This document shows, piece by piece, positions 7,935 through 16,809 of a stretch of 64,000 bases of DNA. Positions within the stretch are counted from its first letter, which is position 1, and every line of letters starts with the position of its first letter. Both the position numbers and the translations under genes were made by a program. Source of the DNA: Algoriphagus aquimarinus (GTDB lineage: Bacteria; Bacteroidota; Bacteroidia; Cytophagales; Cyclobacteriaceae). The stretch lies in assembly GCF_007997215.1 (NCBI RefSeq), contig NZ_VORW01000005.1, positions 207,808 through 271,807 on the forward strand, in the 5' to 3' direction. A model generated the notes under the pieces. That model saw only the letters and a program-made list of their open reading frames with translations. It was not told where the DNA came from and ran no database searches.

Positions 7935-9032
7935 ATGAACAATTCAATAAAATACAGTATTGCTAGCCTTATACTGTTTAGTACTTCATTTTTTGCCTGT
8001 CAGGAGAAAGCTACTGACAAAGCGATCGATGAAGAAAAAATGGTCATATCCTCCATGCCCGAGCCTTCTGAAAAAGTGGAAGGTATGGTGTGGATTCCAG
8101 GAGGTGAATTCGTCATGGGAACAAATGAAGCAGATGCCTACGATGCCGAAAAACCTGCAGTTAATCTTCAGGTAAAGGGATTTTGGATGGATACCCATGA
8201 AGTAACAAATGCTGAATACACCAAATTCGTGGAAGAAACTGGCTATGTGACTGTAGCAGAGAAAAAGCCAGAATGGGAAGATCTCAAAAAGCAATTGCCT
8301 CCAGGCACACCAAAGCCAGATGAAGCTCTTTTAGTAGCTGGATCGATGGTTTTCAGCCCTCCAGCCTACGCTGTTCCTACTCAAGATATTTCCCTTTGGT
8401 GGGTGTGGGTAGAAGGTGCCAGCTGGAAAAATCCTGATGGGCCAGAATCTAATCTAAAAGGAAGAGAAAATCACCCGGTAGTACATGTTGCTTATGAAGA
8501 TGCGAAAGCATTTGCGAAGTGGGCTGGAAAAAGATTACCTACAGAAAATGAGTGGGAATTCGCTGCACGCGGTGGAGCTGAAGGCAAACGCTTCGCTTGG
8601 GGTGATGAATTGACACCAAATGGTCAATACTTGGCCAATACATTTCAGGGAAATTTCCCTAATGACAATCAAAATCTCGATGGTTACGAGGGAGCCTCAC
8701 CGGTTAAATCCTTTGCTCCAAATACATTCGGATTATATGATATGATAGGAAATGTCTGGGAATTGACGGATGATTGGTATGATGCGCTCAAATACGCAAG
8801 ACTAGCCGGTCAGGCTCCTAAGTTGGATGCAGGTATGAACCAATGTTACAATCCTGACAATCCTTATGCGATGGAGCATGTGATCAAAGGTGGATCTTTC
8901 CTTTGCGCTGACAACTACTGTGTAAATTATAGACCATCAGCTCGTCAGGGACAAGCATTTGATAGCGGAACTTCCAATGTGGGTTTCAGACTGGTGAAAG
9001 ATGCTGAGGACAAAACAATCAGCTTGAAGTAA
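7935..9032 (+). CDS. exported formylglycine-generating enzyme (SUMF1/FGE family) lipoprotein
   Basis: 365 residues with a lipoprotein signal (FFAC, Cys22), so likely envelope-anchored. The FGE-sulfatase fold is complete: VWIPGGEFVMG at 52-62, a DTHEVTNAEY-type segment, GKRLPTENEWEFAARGG at 198-214, IGNVWELTDDW at 271-281, and a GGSFLCADNYC...NVGFR ending. The last block keeps two cysteines, C324 and C329, with the same C-x4-C spacing as the catalytic pair of true FGE. Most bacterial family members lack these, so this one may really oxidise sulfatase cysteines in the envelope. No sulfatase gene lies in the window. It ends at a strong bidirectional terminator. Confidence 0.88.
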   Translation: MNNSIKYSIASLILFSTSFFACQEKATDKAIDEEKMVISSMPEPSEKVEGMVWIPGGEFVMGTNEADAYDAEKPAVNLQVKGFWMDTHEVTNAEYTKFVEETGYVTVAEKKPEWEDLKKQLPPGTPKPDEALLVAGSMVFSPPAYAVPTQDISLWWVWVEGASWKNPDGPESNLKGRENHPVVHVAYEDAKAFAKWAGKRLPTENEWEFAARGGAEGKRFAWGDELTPNGQYLANTFQGNFPNDNQNLDGYEGASPVKSFAPNTFGLYDMIGNVWELTDDWYDALKYARLAGQAPKLDAGMNQCYNPDNPYAMEHVIKGGSFLCADNYCVNYRPSARQGQAFDSGTSNVGFRLVKDAEDKTISLK

Positions 9033-9043
9033 AAACTCAATTG

Positions 9044-9089
9044 AACATAAAAAAGGCCATTTCTGATTAGAAATGGCCTTTTTTATGTT
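9044..9089. terminator. bidirectional intrinsic terminator
   Basis: A perfect 20-bp stem with the 6-base loop tgatta; its outer arms are A and T tracts around the core ggccatttc. It works on both strands and closes the FGE gene (+) and the riboflavin synthase gene (-). The last bases of the right arm overlap the ribE stop codon. Confidence 0.9.
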
Positions 9090-9684
9090 ATGGCAAATCG
9101 TAGCCCTTGGTGATTCTCTGAATGTATTTGCCCAAAATATCAAACTCCAGATTGACCAGATCACCAGGAACCAGCTGATGAAAGTTGGTATGCTCAAAAG
9201 TGTAAGGGATAATAGCCACTGAGAATCTACCGGGACCAGAATTGAAACAAGTAAGACTCGTTCCGTTGATCGTGATAGATCCTTTCTCCACGGTTACATT
9301 TCCCAGTCCATGCTCAAACTCCAGATCAAAAACCCATGATCCGTTTTGATCAGTAATTCCTTTTACCTTTCCTACTTGATCTACATGACCTTGCACTATA
9401 TGCCCGTCAAAGCGCCCATTCGCAGGCATGCAGCGCTCCAAGTTGACTTTCTTATCCACTTTCCATTGAGACAGGTTCGTCTTCTGGATAGTCTCATCTA
9501 TCGCTGTCACACGGTATGAATCAGGCGTAGTTTGCACTACAGTGAGGCAAACGCCGTCATGTGCTAATGACTGATCAATCTTCAATTCTGAAGAAAGTGC
9601 AGAGTCTATATCAAAATGAACATTGGTTCCATCATGAGTAATATTCCGAATGGTGCCAAAAGCTTCTATAATTCCTGTAAACAT
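9088..9684 (-). CDS. ribE: riboflavin synthase, alpha subunit
   Basis: Catalyses dismutation of two 6,7-dimethyl-8-ribityllumazine molecules to riboflavin. 198 residues in two lumazine-binding repeats. The start MFTGIIEAFG is diagnostic of the family and fixes the ATG at 9684, although the frame stays open 17 codons further upstream. RFDGHIVQGHVDQVGKV marks the substrate-binding segment of the first repeat junction, and NGTSLTCF belongs to the second. The gene stands alone; other rib genes are not in the window. It ends on the shared terminator with the convergent FGE gene. Confidence 0.96.
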   Translation of the reverse strand: MFTGIIEAFGTIRNITHDGTNVHFDIDSALSSELKIDQSLAHDGVCLTVVQTTPDSYRVTAIDETIQKTNLSQWKVDKKVNLERCMPANGRFDGHIVQGHVDQVGKVKGITDQNGSWVFDLEFEHGLGNVTVEKGSITINGTSLTCFNSGPGRFSVAIIPYTFEHTNFHQLVPGDLVNLEFDILGKYIQRITKGYDLP

Positions 9685-9795
9685 GGAGGTGAATTTAACT
9701 TTCAAAGGTTCAATGATTAAGCAACAAATGCCCAATTCTAGTTCAAATTAAGCCAAATATTCTTTTATCTTCGACCATAGAATCACAAAATACTT

Positions 9796-10458
9796 ATGCC
9801 CCTACTCAAACTCGAAGACACATATTTACATAAAGGAAAACGTAGAGCTCTTGTGGCCTTGCTTCGGGAAAAGGGAATTAAGAATGAGCGTGTACTTCAG
9901 GCAATCAACACCTTACCCCGTCATTTCTTCTTTGATTCCGCATTGATTTCCCATGCTTACGAAGACAAAGCCTTCCCGATTGGAGAAGGTCAGACCATTT
10001 CCCAACCTTACACAGTTGCCTTCCAAACGGAGCTTTTGGAGATCAAGGAAGGTGAACGAGTGCTAGAAATCGGCACAGGTTCTGGATACCAAGGAAGCAT
10101 CCTTCATTTACTTGGTGCTGAAGTATTTACTATCGAATACCAAAAGAAATTATTTGAAGGAACCAAGCGGTTTTTGTCAAGACTGGGAATAGAAATGCAT
10201 CTTTTTTATGGTGATGGAACAGGCGGACTTCCAGCTTATGCTCCTTATGACAAGATCATTGTCACTGCCGGAGCTCCTGTAGTGCCAGAGGCTTTGATTC
10301 AGCAATTGAAAATAGGTGGGATACTGGTGATTCCCGTGGGTGATAAGCGTAAACAAGCTATGCTAAAAATCACTAAAATGTCAACTTCGAAGACTGCTCA
10401 GGAAGAATACGAGGGATTTGCTTTTGTGCCTCTTTTGGGGAAAGATGGTTGGGGTTGA
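9796..10458 (+). CDS. pcm: protein-L-isoaspartate O-methyltransferase
   Basis: SAM-dependent repair enzyme that methylates isoaspartyl residues in damaged proteins. The 220-residue length is normal. Motifs include the substrate loop GEGQTISQPYTVA at about 57-69, the SAM site VLEIGTGSGYQ at about 89-99, and GTGGLPAYAPYDKIIVTAGA further on. It is divergent from ribE with a short gap; a TTATCTTCG stretch at about 9766 resembles a weak -7 element. Cytoplasmic, although some homologues are exported; no signal peptide is seen here. Confidence 0.95.
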   Translation: MPLLKLEDTYLHKGKRRALVALLREKGIKNERVLQAINTLPRHFFFDSALISHAYEDKAFPIGEGQTISQPYTVAFQTELLEIKEGERVLEIGTGSGYQGSILHLLGAEVFTIEYQKKLFEGTKRFLSRLGIEMHLFYGDGTGGLPAYAPYDKIIVTAGAPVVPEALIQQLKIGGILVIPVGDKRKQAMLKITKMSTSKTAQEEYEGFAFVPLLGKDGWG

Positions 10459-10463
10459 GCAAA

Positions 10464-10530
10464 TTTGAAATCTAAAATTTGAAATCTAAAATTTGAGATT
10501 TGAGATTTTCGATATCGGATTTGAGATTTC
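10464..10530. repeat. short AT-rich tandem repeat
   Basis: Two perfect 14-base units, tttgaaatctaaaa at 10464-10477 and 10478-10491, followed by degenerate tttgagat units to about 10530. It lies just after pcm. No coding potential. Confidence 0.6.
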
Positions 10531-10609
10531 TGCTTTTCCGAAATTCATGTTATTTCAAAATAAAATTTCGATTATTAATCATCAAAGTTTTTCAGCCAAA
10601 TTTTATTTC

Positions 10610-10617
10610 TATTTTTG
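10610..10617 (+). promoter_or_regulatory. candidate -7 box for the thioesterase gene
   Basis: TATTTTTG matches TAnnTTTG and lies 16 bases before the ATG at 10634. A T-rich patch about 20 bases further upstream is a poor -33 element. Confidence 0.4.
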
Positions 10618-10633
10618 TTAAAATTTAGATTTT

Positions 10634-11152
10634 ATGAGCAAAAAGAAATTCGCAAAAGAGTCTGCAGTGATCATGACTGAGATGGTTCTTCCTAACGATA
10701 CCAACACGCTAAACAACTTAATGGGTGGCAAACTGATGCATTGGATGGACATAGTAGCTGCTATAGCTGCTCAGAAGCATTCTAACAGCATCGTGGTGAC
10801 TGCCTCTGCGGATAACATTTCCTTTCAGCAACCTATTGCTCTTGGTAATGTAGTGACACTGAAAGCTCAGGTAACCCGCGCGTTTAATTCTTCCATGGAA
10901 GTATTTATAGAAGTGACTGCTGAGGATATCCCTGCCAATAAGAAAGTCATGACTCATCGGGCATTTTTCACTTTCGTAGCTGTAAATGAGAATAATAAAC
11001 CATCAAGAATCCCTGAACTAGTCCCTGAAACTCCTGAGGAAATAGAGAATTACGAAGGAGCTTTAAGAAGAAGGCAATTGAGATTGGTTCTGGCAAAAAG
11101 AATGAAGCCGGAAGATGCCGTAGAATTAAAGTCCATTTTCAATCTGGATTAA
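10634..11152 (+). CDS. acyl-CoA thioesterase, hotdog fold (YciA/cytosolic acyl-CoA hydrolase type)
   Basis: 172 residues, one hotdog domain. The hallmark is LMGGKLMHWMDIVAAIAA at about 29-46, where the Asp after HWM is the catalytic acid of this family, followed by VVTASADNISFQQPI, the usual central strand. Predicted to hydrolyse acyl-CoA esters in the cytoplasm, trimming or recycling the acyl-CoA pool. The C-terminal 40 residues are a charged extension with no assigned fold. Monocistronic, with a nearby promoter-like box and a strong terminator directly after it. Confidence 0.9.
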   Translation: MSKKKFAKESAVIMTEMVLPNDTNTLNNLMGGKLMHWMDIVAAIAAQKHSNSIVVTASADNISFQQPIALGNVVTLKAQVTRAFNSSMEVFIEVTAEDIPANKKVMTHRAFFTFVAVNENNKPSRIPELVPETPEEIENYEGALRRRQLRLVLAKRMKPEDAVELKSIFNLD

Positions 11153-11162
11153 TCAAATTTAT

Positions 11163-11213
11163 AGGACATTAAAAAAGCGCAGACCGTTAAGATCTGCGCT
11201 TTTTTAATGTCCT
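11163..11213. terminator. bidirectional intrinsic terminator
   Basis: Two 21-base arms (aggacattaaaaaagcgcaga and its exact complement) around a 9-base loop, with A/T tracts in the arms. It separates the thioesterase gene (+) from the convergent propeller-cupredoxin gene (-). Confidence 0.88.
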
Positions 11214-11356
11214 GTATTTGAAACCGTAAAAGGTTAGCCAAAACTAATAAGGCATCCTTTAAAAGTGAGGCTACTTCGGTCACCCGTCATCGGTCTTCCC
11301 GCCATCAAAACAGAGCAAATAAGATTGCTGACTTCATTTGCAGTTCCTAAGCACAT

Positions 11357-13462
11357 TTATTTCACCACTTTCAATATTCCCTGCATGGTATAGAAATGCC
11401 CTGGAACAGTACATACATAGGTGTAGTCTCCTGGCTCTGTTGGAGCAATGAAATAAATAGTGGTTGATTCGCTTGGCTGTAGCAATTTAGTGTGCACAAG
11501 CACTTTGCTAGTATTTGGAATGTAATCCTTTTGCTGCCCTTCTAAGCCTAACGCCATCGCCGCCTCTCCTACTTCTATGGCAGTTCCTGGCATCACGATC
11601 ACGAAATTATGTAGCATATCATCCACATTTTGGAAGACTAACTTCACTTTGCTACCAGCCTTCACCTGCAATTGAGCAGGATCAAACTTTAGGCCTGGCT
11701 TTGTACCCATATTAATGGTAACATCCGCTTTGCCATCCCAGTTAGCTGGCATAGTCGTCACATGTTTTGCCATTTTAGCAGTTGCAGGCTTATTTGCTGT
11801 TGCTTGTTTCTTTGCTGCAGCAGCCTGAGCTTTTGCTTCAGCATCAGCCTGAGCTTTCGCTGCGCTATCTGCCTGCGACTTCATCATCATTTCGTGATCA
11901 TGTCTGGCTTTGAATTGAGCGACATCTACTTTTTCCCCTGCACCAAAATTGTTCAAGGTATAATAGCCCACAGTATGTAGAAGTGGTTTTCCTTCGGTTG
12001 ATTTCACTCCTTCTGCTTTGATCTCGTGAATATATCCAAGACGCAAATTATCCAGTACTAATCGAGCTTTCATCCCATCTTCTGAGACTACTACGCCAAT
12101 GATTTTGCAAGGCTCATTATTAATCACAGGACTACCATAAGCCGCTTGGTACTTATAAGTGAAGCCTGTTACTTGGTAATTAGCCGGATCCTCTGCCAAT
12201 TCCTTATTCACAGGCTCTGTGAATTCAATCTCAAATCCATCAGGCTTAGACTTGATAGTCTTCATCTCAAAAGGCATTCTTCCTGTCCACACCAATCGCT
12301 GCAAACTGAATAATTCCTTGCCCGTAGAAGACCAACCCCGGCTAGTCATTCCTACAAACATGGAAGCATCATTCCCCCAGACCATTCTCAGGATACCAGA
12401 AGAAAAGCCCTCTCTAAATGGAAAAACAACTCCCTGGTAAACACCATTGACTTTCTCAAAATCAACGCGAGCAATAGTACTTTGTCCCTGATCACCTACA
12501 AATACCTGATTGGCAAAAGGGCCAAATCCACCTGCTGTATTATCATTCAAAAATCCTGAGGTAGAAATTCCCAAAATACCATGTGGCAACCAAACTGCAG
12601 GTGCTTTCAGACCTGGAACTCGCTTAGCTACATCATAAAATGGTTCTCCAGTATTTGGAATATCTTCCTTCTTTAACGTCACAGGAGATCCTGGTAAGCC
12701 AGACCAAGCTAAGCTCTCCGCATTACCTAGGAAATCACCTTTCTCCACGTGTGAGATTCTTCCTGATCCAACCCAGTCACCTTGGTTCTCAGTATAAAAG
12801 AAATCACCTTCAGCATTCATACCATATCCAGCTGGAGAACGCATTCCCGCAGCGTAAGGTATCATTTCTCCTTCAGGAGTAATCTCCAAGGCCCAACCTC
12901 TCCAAGGCACCAAACTCACGCCGTGACCTAGACTATTGCTCCAGCCTACGTTAAGCGTGACGAGCATATTACCGTTTGGCAGGAAAGTAGGCCCGTAGGA
13001 ATACTCGTGGTAATTTCCTGAAAGAGGCCAAGAGTAAATTTTCTTATATATATCGGCTTGACCATCTCCATCGGTATCACGTAAGCGCGTTAACTCACTT
13101 CTCTGAGTCACGTAGATGTCTCCATCATGGTATGCTAATCCCAAAGGCTCGTGTAAACCAGTAGCGAACTTCTTGTAAACAGGCTTCTCGCTACCGGAAA
13201 TATTTGGGCTGGATACTATCCAAACCTCTCCTCTTCTAGTACATATTGCCAAACTGCCGTCAGGCAAAGTTGCCATACCGCCTACTTCCAAAATCACATC
13301 TTCTGGAACTGGTAAGGAGATCATCTTATAGAAATCATCCTCAGTCTCAGGCACCATCATAGGCGCTTTATCCTGGGCTTTTAATTCAACTTGACCGATA
13401 AATAGGCAAGCCAAGGCAAAAGCAAATCCTTTTGTAGTATTGAGTTTCATTAGATTTTTCAT
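11357..13462 (-). CDS. secreted sugar-dehydrogenase-like beta-propeller with C-terminal cupredoxin domain
   Basis: 701 residues. An N-terminal signal peptide (residues 1 to about 29, ending LKAQ) sends it to the periplasm. Residues about 45-390 are a glucose/sorbosone-dehydrogenase-like propeller (GGMATLPDGSLAICTRRG, then LHEPLGLAYHDGDIYVTQR). An Ig-like segment follows at about 405-505, then an Ala/Lys-rich linker at about 525-560. The last 125 residues are a plastocyanin/azurin domain with a full type 1 copper ligand set: H618, C684, H689 and M693. This suggests a periplasmic oxidoreductase with its electron acceptor built in. There is no haem CxxCH. It follows the DUF1080 gene by 15 bases in the same operon. 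Confidence 0.85.
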   Translation of the reverse strand: MKNLMKLNTTKGFAFALACLFIGQVELKAQDKAPMMVPETEDDFYKMISLPVPEDVILEVGGMATLPDGSLAICTRRGEVWIVSSPNISGSEKPVYKKFATGLHEPLGLAYHDGDIYVTQRSELTRLRDTDGDGQADIYKKIYSWPLSGNYHEYSYGPTFLPNGNMLVTLNVGWSNSLGHGVSLVPWRGWALEITPEGEMIPYAAGMRSPAGYGMNAEGDFFYTENQGDWVGSGRISHVEKGDFLGNAESLAWSGLPGSPVTLKKEDIPNTGEPFYDVAKRVPGLKAPAVWLPHGILGISTSGFLNDNTAGGFGPFANQVFVGDQGQSTIARVDFEKVNGVYQGVVFPFREGFSSGILRMVWGNDASMFVGMTSRGWSSTGKELFSLQRLVWTGRMPFEMKTIKSKPDGFEIEFTEPVNKELAEDPANYQVTGFTYKYQAAYGSPVINNEPCKIIGVVVSEDGMKARLVLDNLRLGYIHEIKAEGVKSTEGKPLLHTVGYYTLNNFGAGEKVDVAQFKARHDHEMMMKSQADSAAKAQADAEAKAQAAAAKKQATANKPATAKMAKHVTTMPANWDGKADVTINMGTKPGLKFDPAQLQVKAGSKVKLVFQNVDDMLHNFVIVMPGTAIEVGEAAMALGLEGQQKDYIPNTSKVLVHTKLLQPSESTTIYFIAPTEPGDYTYVCTVPGHFYTMQGILKVVK

Positions 13463-13477
13463 GCTGCTTCCTATTAA

Positions 13478-15355
13478 TTACCAAACAATTGAATACGTAA
13501 CCTTTCCCATGTTGTCTTTCAACTGCACCGGTAAAATCAACTCTTGAGAACCATCGCTGGTTGTTCTTAAAATTGGCGAGGTCTTTCTTTCAAACTCAAC
13601 GTAATAAGATTTGTCATCTATCGCATAAAGCCCATTTGGCAGTTTTTCGATTTTTGATCCATGAGCTACTAAGCAATAGAGTTGCTTACTTTCATCCTCA
13701 GCGGTGACGCTAAGTGAATGAACCAATTTCTTTCCTGAGTCCCCGGTTTCAAATGTCTCACGGATAGTTACTCCGGGCATTTCATATAAGATCACTGGAT
13801 CGCCATTTTTCAATACTTCATACTCAGTGTATGCAAAACCTTCAATTTCCTGAGGCCACGCGGCGTCTTTATTCGGAAGTACAGCCACAGTTGGTTTACC
13901 TGCAAATTCAATGACATTCCCTAATGGCAACATCAGCTGAGTTTCACCACGACCATACCACATCGGAGTAGTTTCTACAAAATCTCCTCTCCATACATTC
14001 AGTAGCTCACCTCTGTTCAAATCGATTGCATAATTTGCCCCACCAGGTTGGCCCACTGCTACTGTATGCGTACGCTTCTCTCCATGGTGCATGATAAAAC
14101 CTCTTTGCATCACAGTTTGATCATTTACTTTGACAGCTATCTGACCAACTGGATCATTAGCTCTCAGAGGAACATTAAGGGCAGTTCTAGCTACGCCTTT
14201 TCCTTCTACGGTAAGTGTGATATCATTACTAGGTGCATACCAGTGACCAAAAGTTTTGAAGTAATTCAACTTGATTTTGTGATCACCGGAAGTCAAATGA
14301 GTAGAACCATTGGCTTTACCCGTAACACCATCTACATAAACCACTTCTTGCTCGTCGACAAATAGTTTTCCTGCACCATTGATACGCCCTGGAGGGGTAT
14401 CATCCGGCACCCAGGCTAGATTTAAGTTAAAGAAATATTCACCGTCACTTGGTATGCTTAAGATTCCTTCGATCGTTCCTGAAAACTCATTTCTAGTAGC
14501 TGGAGCTAAATGTGCCAAGACATCAATATTCATTTCGCCCTTAGGGCTAGCTTTTGCAAAATCATTAATGGTTTTAATACTTTCATAATAGGTGAGCTTC
14601 ATGTCTTTCAAAGTCACCATTGCTGCGCCGTAAGTTTTGTATTTAATATTCCGAATAGCCACTCCACCATGATCTCCCTGAATAACCAACGGTCCCATTG
14701 CTTGCTCATCATCAAAGAATGCAGCTTGCGTAGGGCCAGTTACTTCAATGTTTTTCTGAACCAGCACACCATTTTGGTGGACAGATATAAATTTGGCATT
14801 TGAGACTTTTTTGCCTTGTGAATCAAAGCGAGGAGCTCTAAACACAATTCGGAGAGACTGCCAAAGTCCAGGCGCTCTGCTTACATTCACAAGAGGCGGA
14901 TGTCCTTCATATCCTTCTCTGCCAACTCCTCTACTACTATCCCAACGCTGATAAATAGCACCTGCGTCAGAATACTTAGGGTTCTTCACTGCCCAAGAGT
15001 CAAAAAGTTGCACCTCATATCTACCCTGAAGGTAAACTCCTGAATTGCTGCCTTTGGGCATCATGAAGTCAAGCTCCAACTCTATGTCACCATGCTCAAA
15101 AGAAGACTTGATGGGTTGATTTTCACCTTTGTCTAAGGTGTTCAGTAAAATACCAGTGCCATTTGTGATTTTGGAGGCTCCACCATTGAGATCGTAGAAT
15201 ACGTCTTTTACGATGGTCCAATTCCCGCTTGTTGATTGAAATTCACTTAGGTTTTGAAGAGGTAGCACTTCAAATGGAATTGGGCTCTCCTGTGCGACAG
15301 ATGCTATTGTCTTGATAAATAGACAACAACAAATTAGAAATATCTTATTATTCAT
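13478..15355 (-). CDS. secreted DUF1080 (3-keto-disaccharide hydrolase-type) protein with PA14-like domain
   Basis: 625 residues with a signal peptide ending near SVAQES. Residues about 40-240 are the DUF1080 fold: the SGNWTIVKDVFYDLNG opening, LELDFMMPKGSNSGVYLQGR, then YEVQLFDSW and a late GPLVIQGDHGGVAIRNI strand. Residues about 250-390 resemble a PA14 sugar-binding domain (AWVPDDTPPGRINGAGKLFVD). The C-terminal 230 residues are uncharacterised beta structure. DUF1080 members are now linked to eliminative cleavage of 3-keto-glycosides. It is first in a two-gene operon with the propeller-cupredoxin gene, with a good -7 box close upstream. Confidence 0.83.
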   Translation of the reverse strand: MNNKIFLICCCLFIKTIASVAQESPIPFEVLPLQNLSEFQSTSGNWTIVKDVFYDLNGGASKITNGTGILLNTLDKGENQPIKSSFEHGDIELELDFMMPKGSNSGVYLQGRYEVQLFDSWAVKNPKYSDAGAIYQRWDSSRGVGREGYEGHPPLVNVSRAPGLWQSLRIVFRAPRFDSQGKKVSNAKFISVHQNGVLVQKNIEVTGPTQAAFFDDEQAMGPLVIQGDHGGVAIRNIKYKTYGAAMVTLKDMKLTYYESIKTINDFAKASPKGEMNIDVLAHLAPATRNEFSGTIEGILSIPSDGEYFFNLNLAWVPDDTPPGRINGAGKLFVDEQEVVYVDGVTGKANGSTHLTSGDHKIKLNYFKTFGHWYAPSNDITLTVEGKGVARTALNVPLRANDPVGQIAVKVNDQTVMQRGFIMHHGEKRTHTVAVGQPGGANYAIDLNRGELLNVWRGDFVETTPMWYGRGETQLMLPLGNVIEFAGKPTVAVLPNKDAAWPQEIEGFAYTEYEVLKNGDPVILYEMPGVTIRETFETGDSGKKLVHSLSVTAEDESKQLYCLVAHGSKIEKLPNGLYAIDDKSYYVEFERKTSPILRTTSDGSQELILPVQLKDNMGKVTYSIVW

Positions 15356-15380
15356 TTTAGGTTAGATAGGTTATTGGTTT

Positions 15381-15388
15381 CAAAGGTA
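15381..15388 (-). promoter_or_regulatory. candidate -7 box for the DUF1080/propeller operon
   Basis: Reads TACCTTTG on the minus strand, an exact TAnnTTTG match, 26 bases before the ATG at 15355. The upstream sequence is T-rich but has no exact -33 TTTG. Confidence 0.45.
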
Positions 15389-15463
15389 ACTTTCTTGTCA
15401 ATTTAAAAAAATAGGATTATTTCAAGTAAAAATTGATAGACCTTGTATATATACAATAAAAAA

Positions 15464-15482
15464 GCAGGAGAAAATCTCCTGC
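15464..15482 (-). terminator. intrinsic terminator of the DUF3078 gene
   Basis: An 8-bp stem (gcaggaga/tctcctgc) with an aaa loop. Read on the minus strand it is followed by a run of seven Ts, and it lies about 100 bases after the DUF3078 stop. Confidence 0.8.
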
Positions 15483-15585
15483 CCTTTATTTGAAAACTAA
15501 ACCAACTATTATTTAACTACCACAATGAATTCAAAAATAATACTTTTATAATCAAATCAAAATTCCAAATATAAATTTGTTTTGA

Positions 15586-16482
15586 TTATTTCTTCTCAGG
15601 GAAGTTACCACGTTTAAATGCAATTCCCAATGCTAATCCTTGACTAAATTGAATTTTATTGTCCTGATCCAAATCGTAGATCATTAAACTTGTTAAACTA
15701 ACATTCACAAGGTTAGATACTTTTGCCGTTAAACCGAAGTCCAGACGATGGTCTATAGCATTAAAAGCAAATGTTTCGTAGTTCGCAAACATTTGATATC
15801 TAAGCTTTAAGGATAGATTTTCAGAAAGTTTTTTATTGTAATCAGCCATCAAACTGAAGGCTAACCATTCTGTTCTTACTGTTTCTCCTATTTCTACTCC
15901 ATAATTGTTTGGCACATTCAAATACAGGTTTGTATCAGTCACAAATGTCCATCTAGGTGAGAAAGGTGAAATACGAAGGCTAAATTCATCATTTGGCTTA
16001 TATTCTACACCGATAGAAGTAGTAAGATAGGCTGGATTGGCAAACTTTGAGATAAGAATTTTTTCTGCATCCTCAGGAAATTCATAGCCAGGAGCAAATT
16101 GAGAGAGAAAATTGACGGCAAAGAAGTAATTCCATTTGTCATTAATCTCATATCCCACTTTGGAATCCAAGAAAATACGGTCATTGGATTTGCGACCATC
16201 TTCATTCTTATTTTTCACTACACCATAGATAAAGTCCATCGTGTTATCCCAAGACCATTTGTCTTTAGCATAATTTGCCCTTCCATTTAGATAAACTCCT
16301 AAGGCAATTGAATTGACACCACCACCTTGCCAGTTACCACTGAAAGAGGCTTGGTTAAGATTTAATCCTCCGTTTAATTCTTTCAACCAATAGCTAGTAT
16401 CTTGCGCGGTCAATACTACTTCTTGGGAAAATAATTGCCCAGAAAACAAAATAAAGAGGAAAAGTGTAGAAATTCTTTTCAT
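15586..16482 (-). CDS. DUF3078 outer-membrane/periplasmic protein
   Basis: 298 residues. Signal peptide residues 1 to about 19 (ends in LFSQE). The mature part reads as alternating beta strands with many aromatic residues (NWQGGGVNSIALG, WSWDNTMDFIYG, KVGYEINDKWNYFFAVN), which is the DUF3078 pattern and fits a small outer-membrane barrel. No function is known for the family. It is divergent from the DUF202 gene and closed by its own terminator. Confidence 0.82.
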   Translation of the reverse strand: MKRISTLFLFILFSGQLFSQEVVLTAQDTSYWLKELNGGLNLNQASFSGNWQGGGVNSIALGVYLNGRANYAKDKWSWDNTMDFIYGVVKNKNEDGRKSNDRIFLDSKVGYEINDKWNYFFAVNFLSQFAPGYEFPEDAEKILISKFANPAYLTTSIGVEYKPNDEFSLRISPFSPRWTFVTDTNLYLNVPNNYGVEIGETVRTEWLAFSLMADYNKKLSENLSLKLRYQMFANYETFAFNAIDHRLDFGLTAKVSNLVNVSLTSLMIYDLDQDNKIQFSQGLALGIAFKRGNFPEKK

Positions 16483-16530
16483 AATTAAAGGAGGTTGAAC
16501 TATTTCAATATAAATAAATAAAATACAAAT

Positions 16531-16806
16531 ATGGAAAATGACTTGGAAAGAGAATTAATAATTCGTGATTATTTGGCAAGACAGCGTACAACACTCGCAA
16601 ACGACAGGACTTTATTATCTTTTATTCGTACATCTCTTTATTTTTTAGTATCAGGTACAGCACTTTTTGAAGTAAAAGAACTTGACCACGTGAGGGACTT
16701 GGGGTACTTGGCATTTGGATTGAGTTTTGTGTTTTTACTAATCGGAATTGCTAATTATTTCCGCATTCGTAAGAAGCTTAAAAAAGGGAATTACCTAAAC
16801 ATGTAA
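16531..16806 (+). CDS. DUF202 small membrane protein
   Basis: 91 residues. Residues 1-30 hold the DUF202 signature (ARQRTTLANDRTLLSFIRTS), followed by two transmembrane helices at about 31-47 and 57-77 and a basic tail. It ends 3 bases before the SLC13 transporter start, so the two are probably translated together. DUF202 proteins are inner-membrane proteins of unknown role. Confidence 0.85.
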   Translation: MENDLERELIIRDYLARQRTTLANDRTLLSFIRTSLYFLVSGTALFEVKELDHVRDLGYLAFGLSFVFLLIGIANYFRIRKKLKKGNYLNM

Positions 16807-16809
16807 TAA

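Noticed and set aside
16481..16496. An aaaggaggttg sequence resembling a Shine-Dalgarno site before the DUF202 gene
   Set aside because: It is about 38 bases from the ATG, too far to act as a ribosome binding site, and this phylum rarely uses one.
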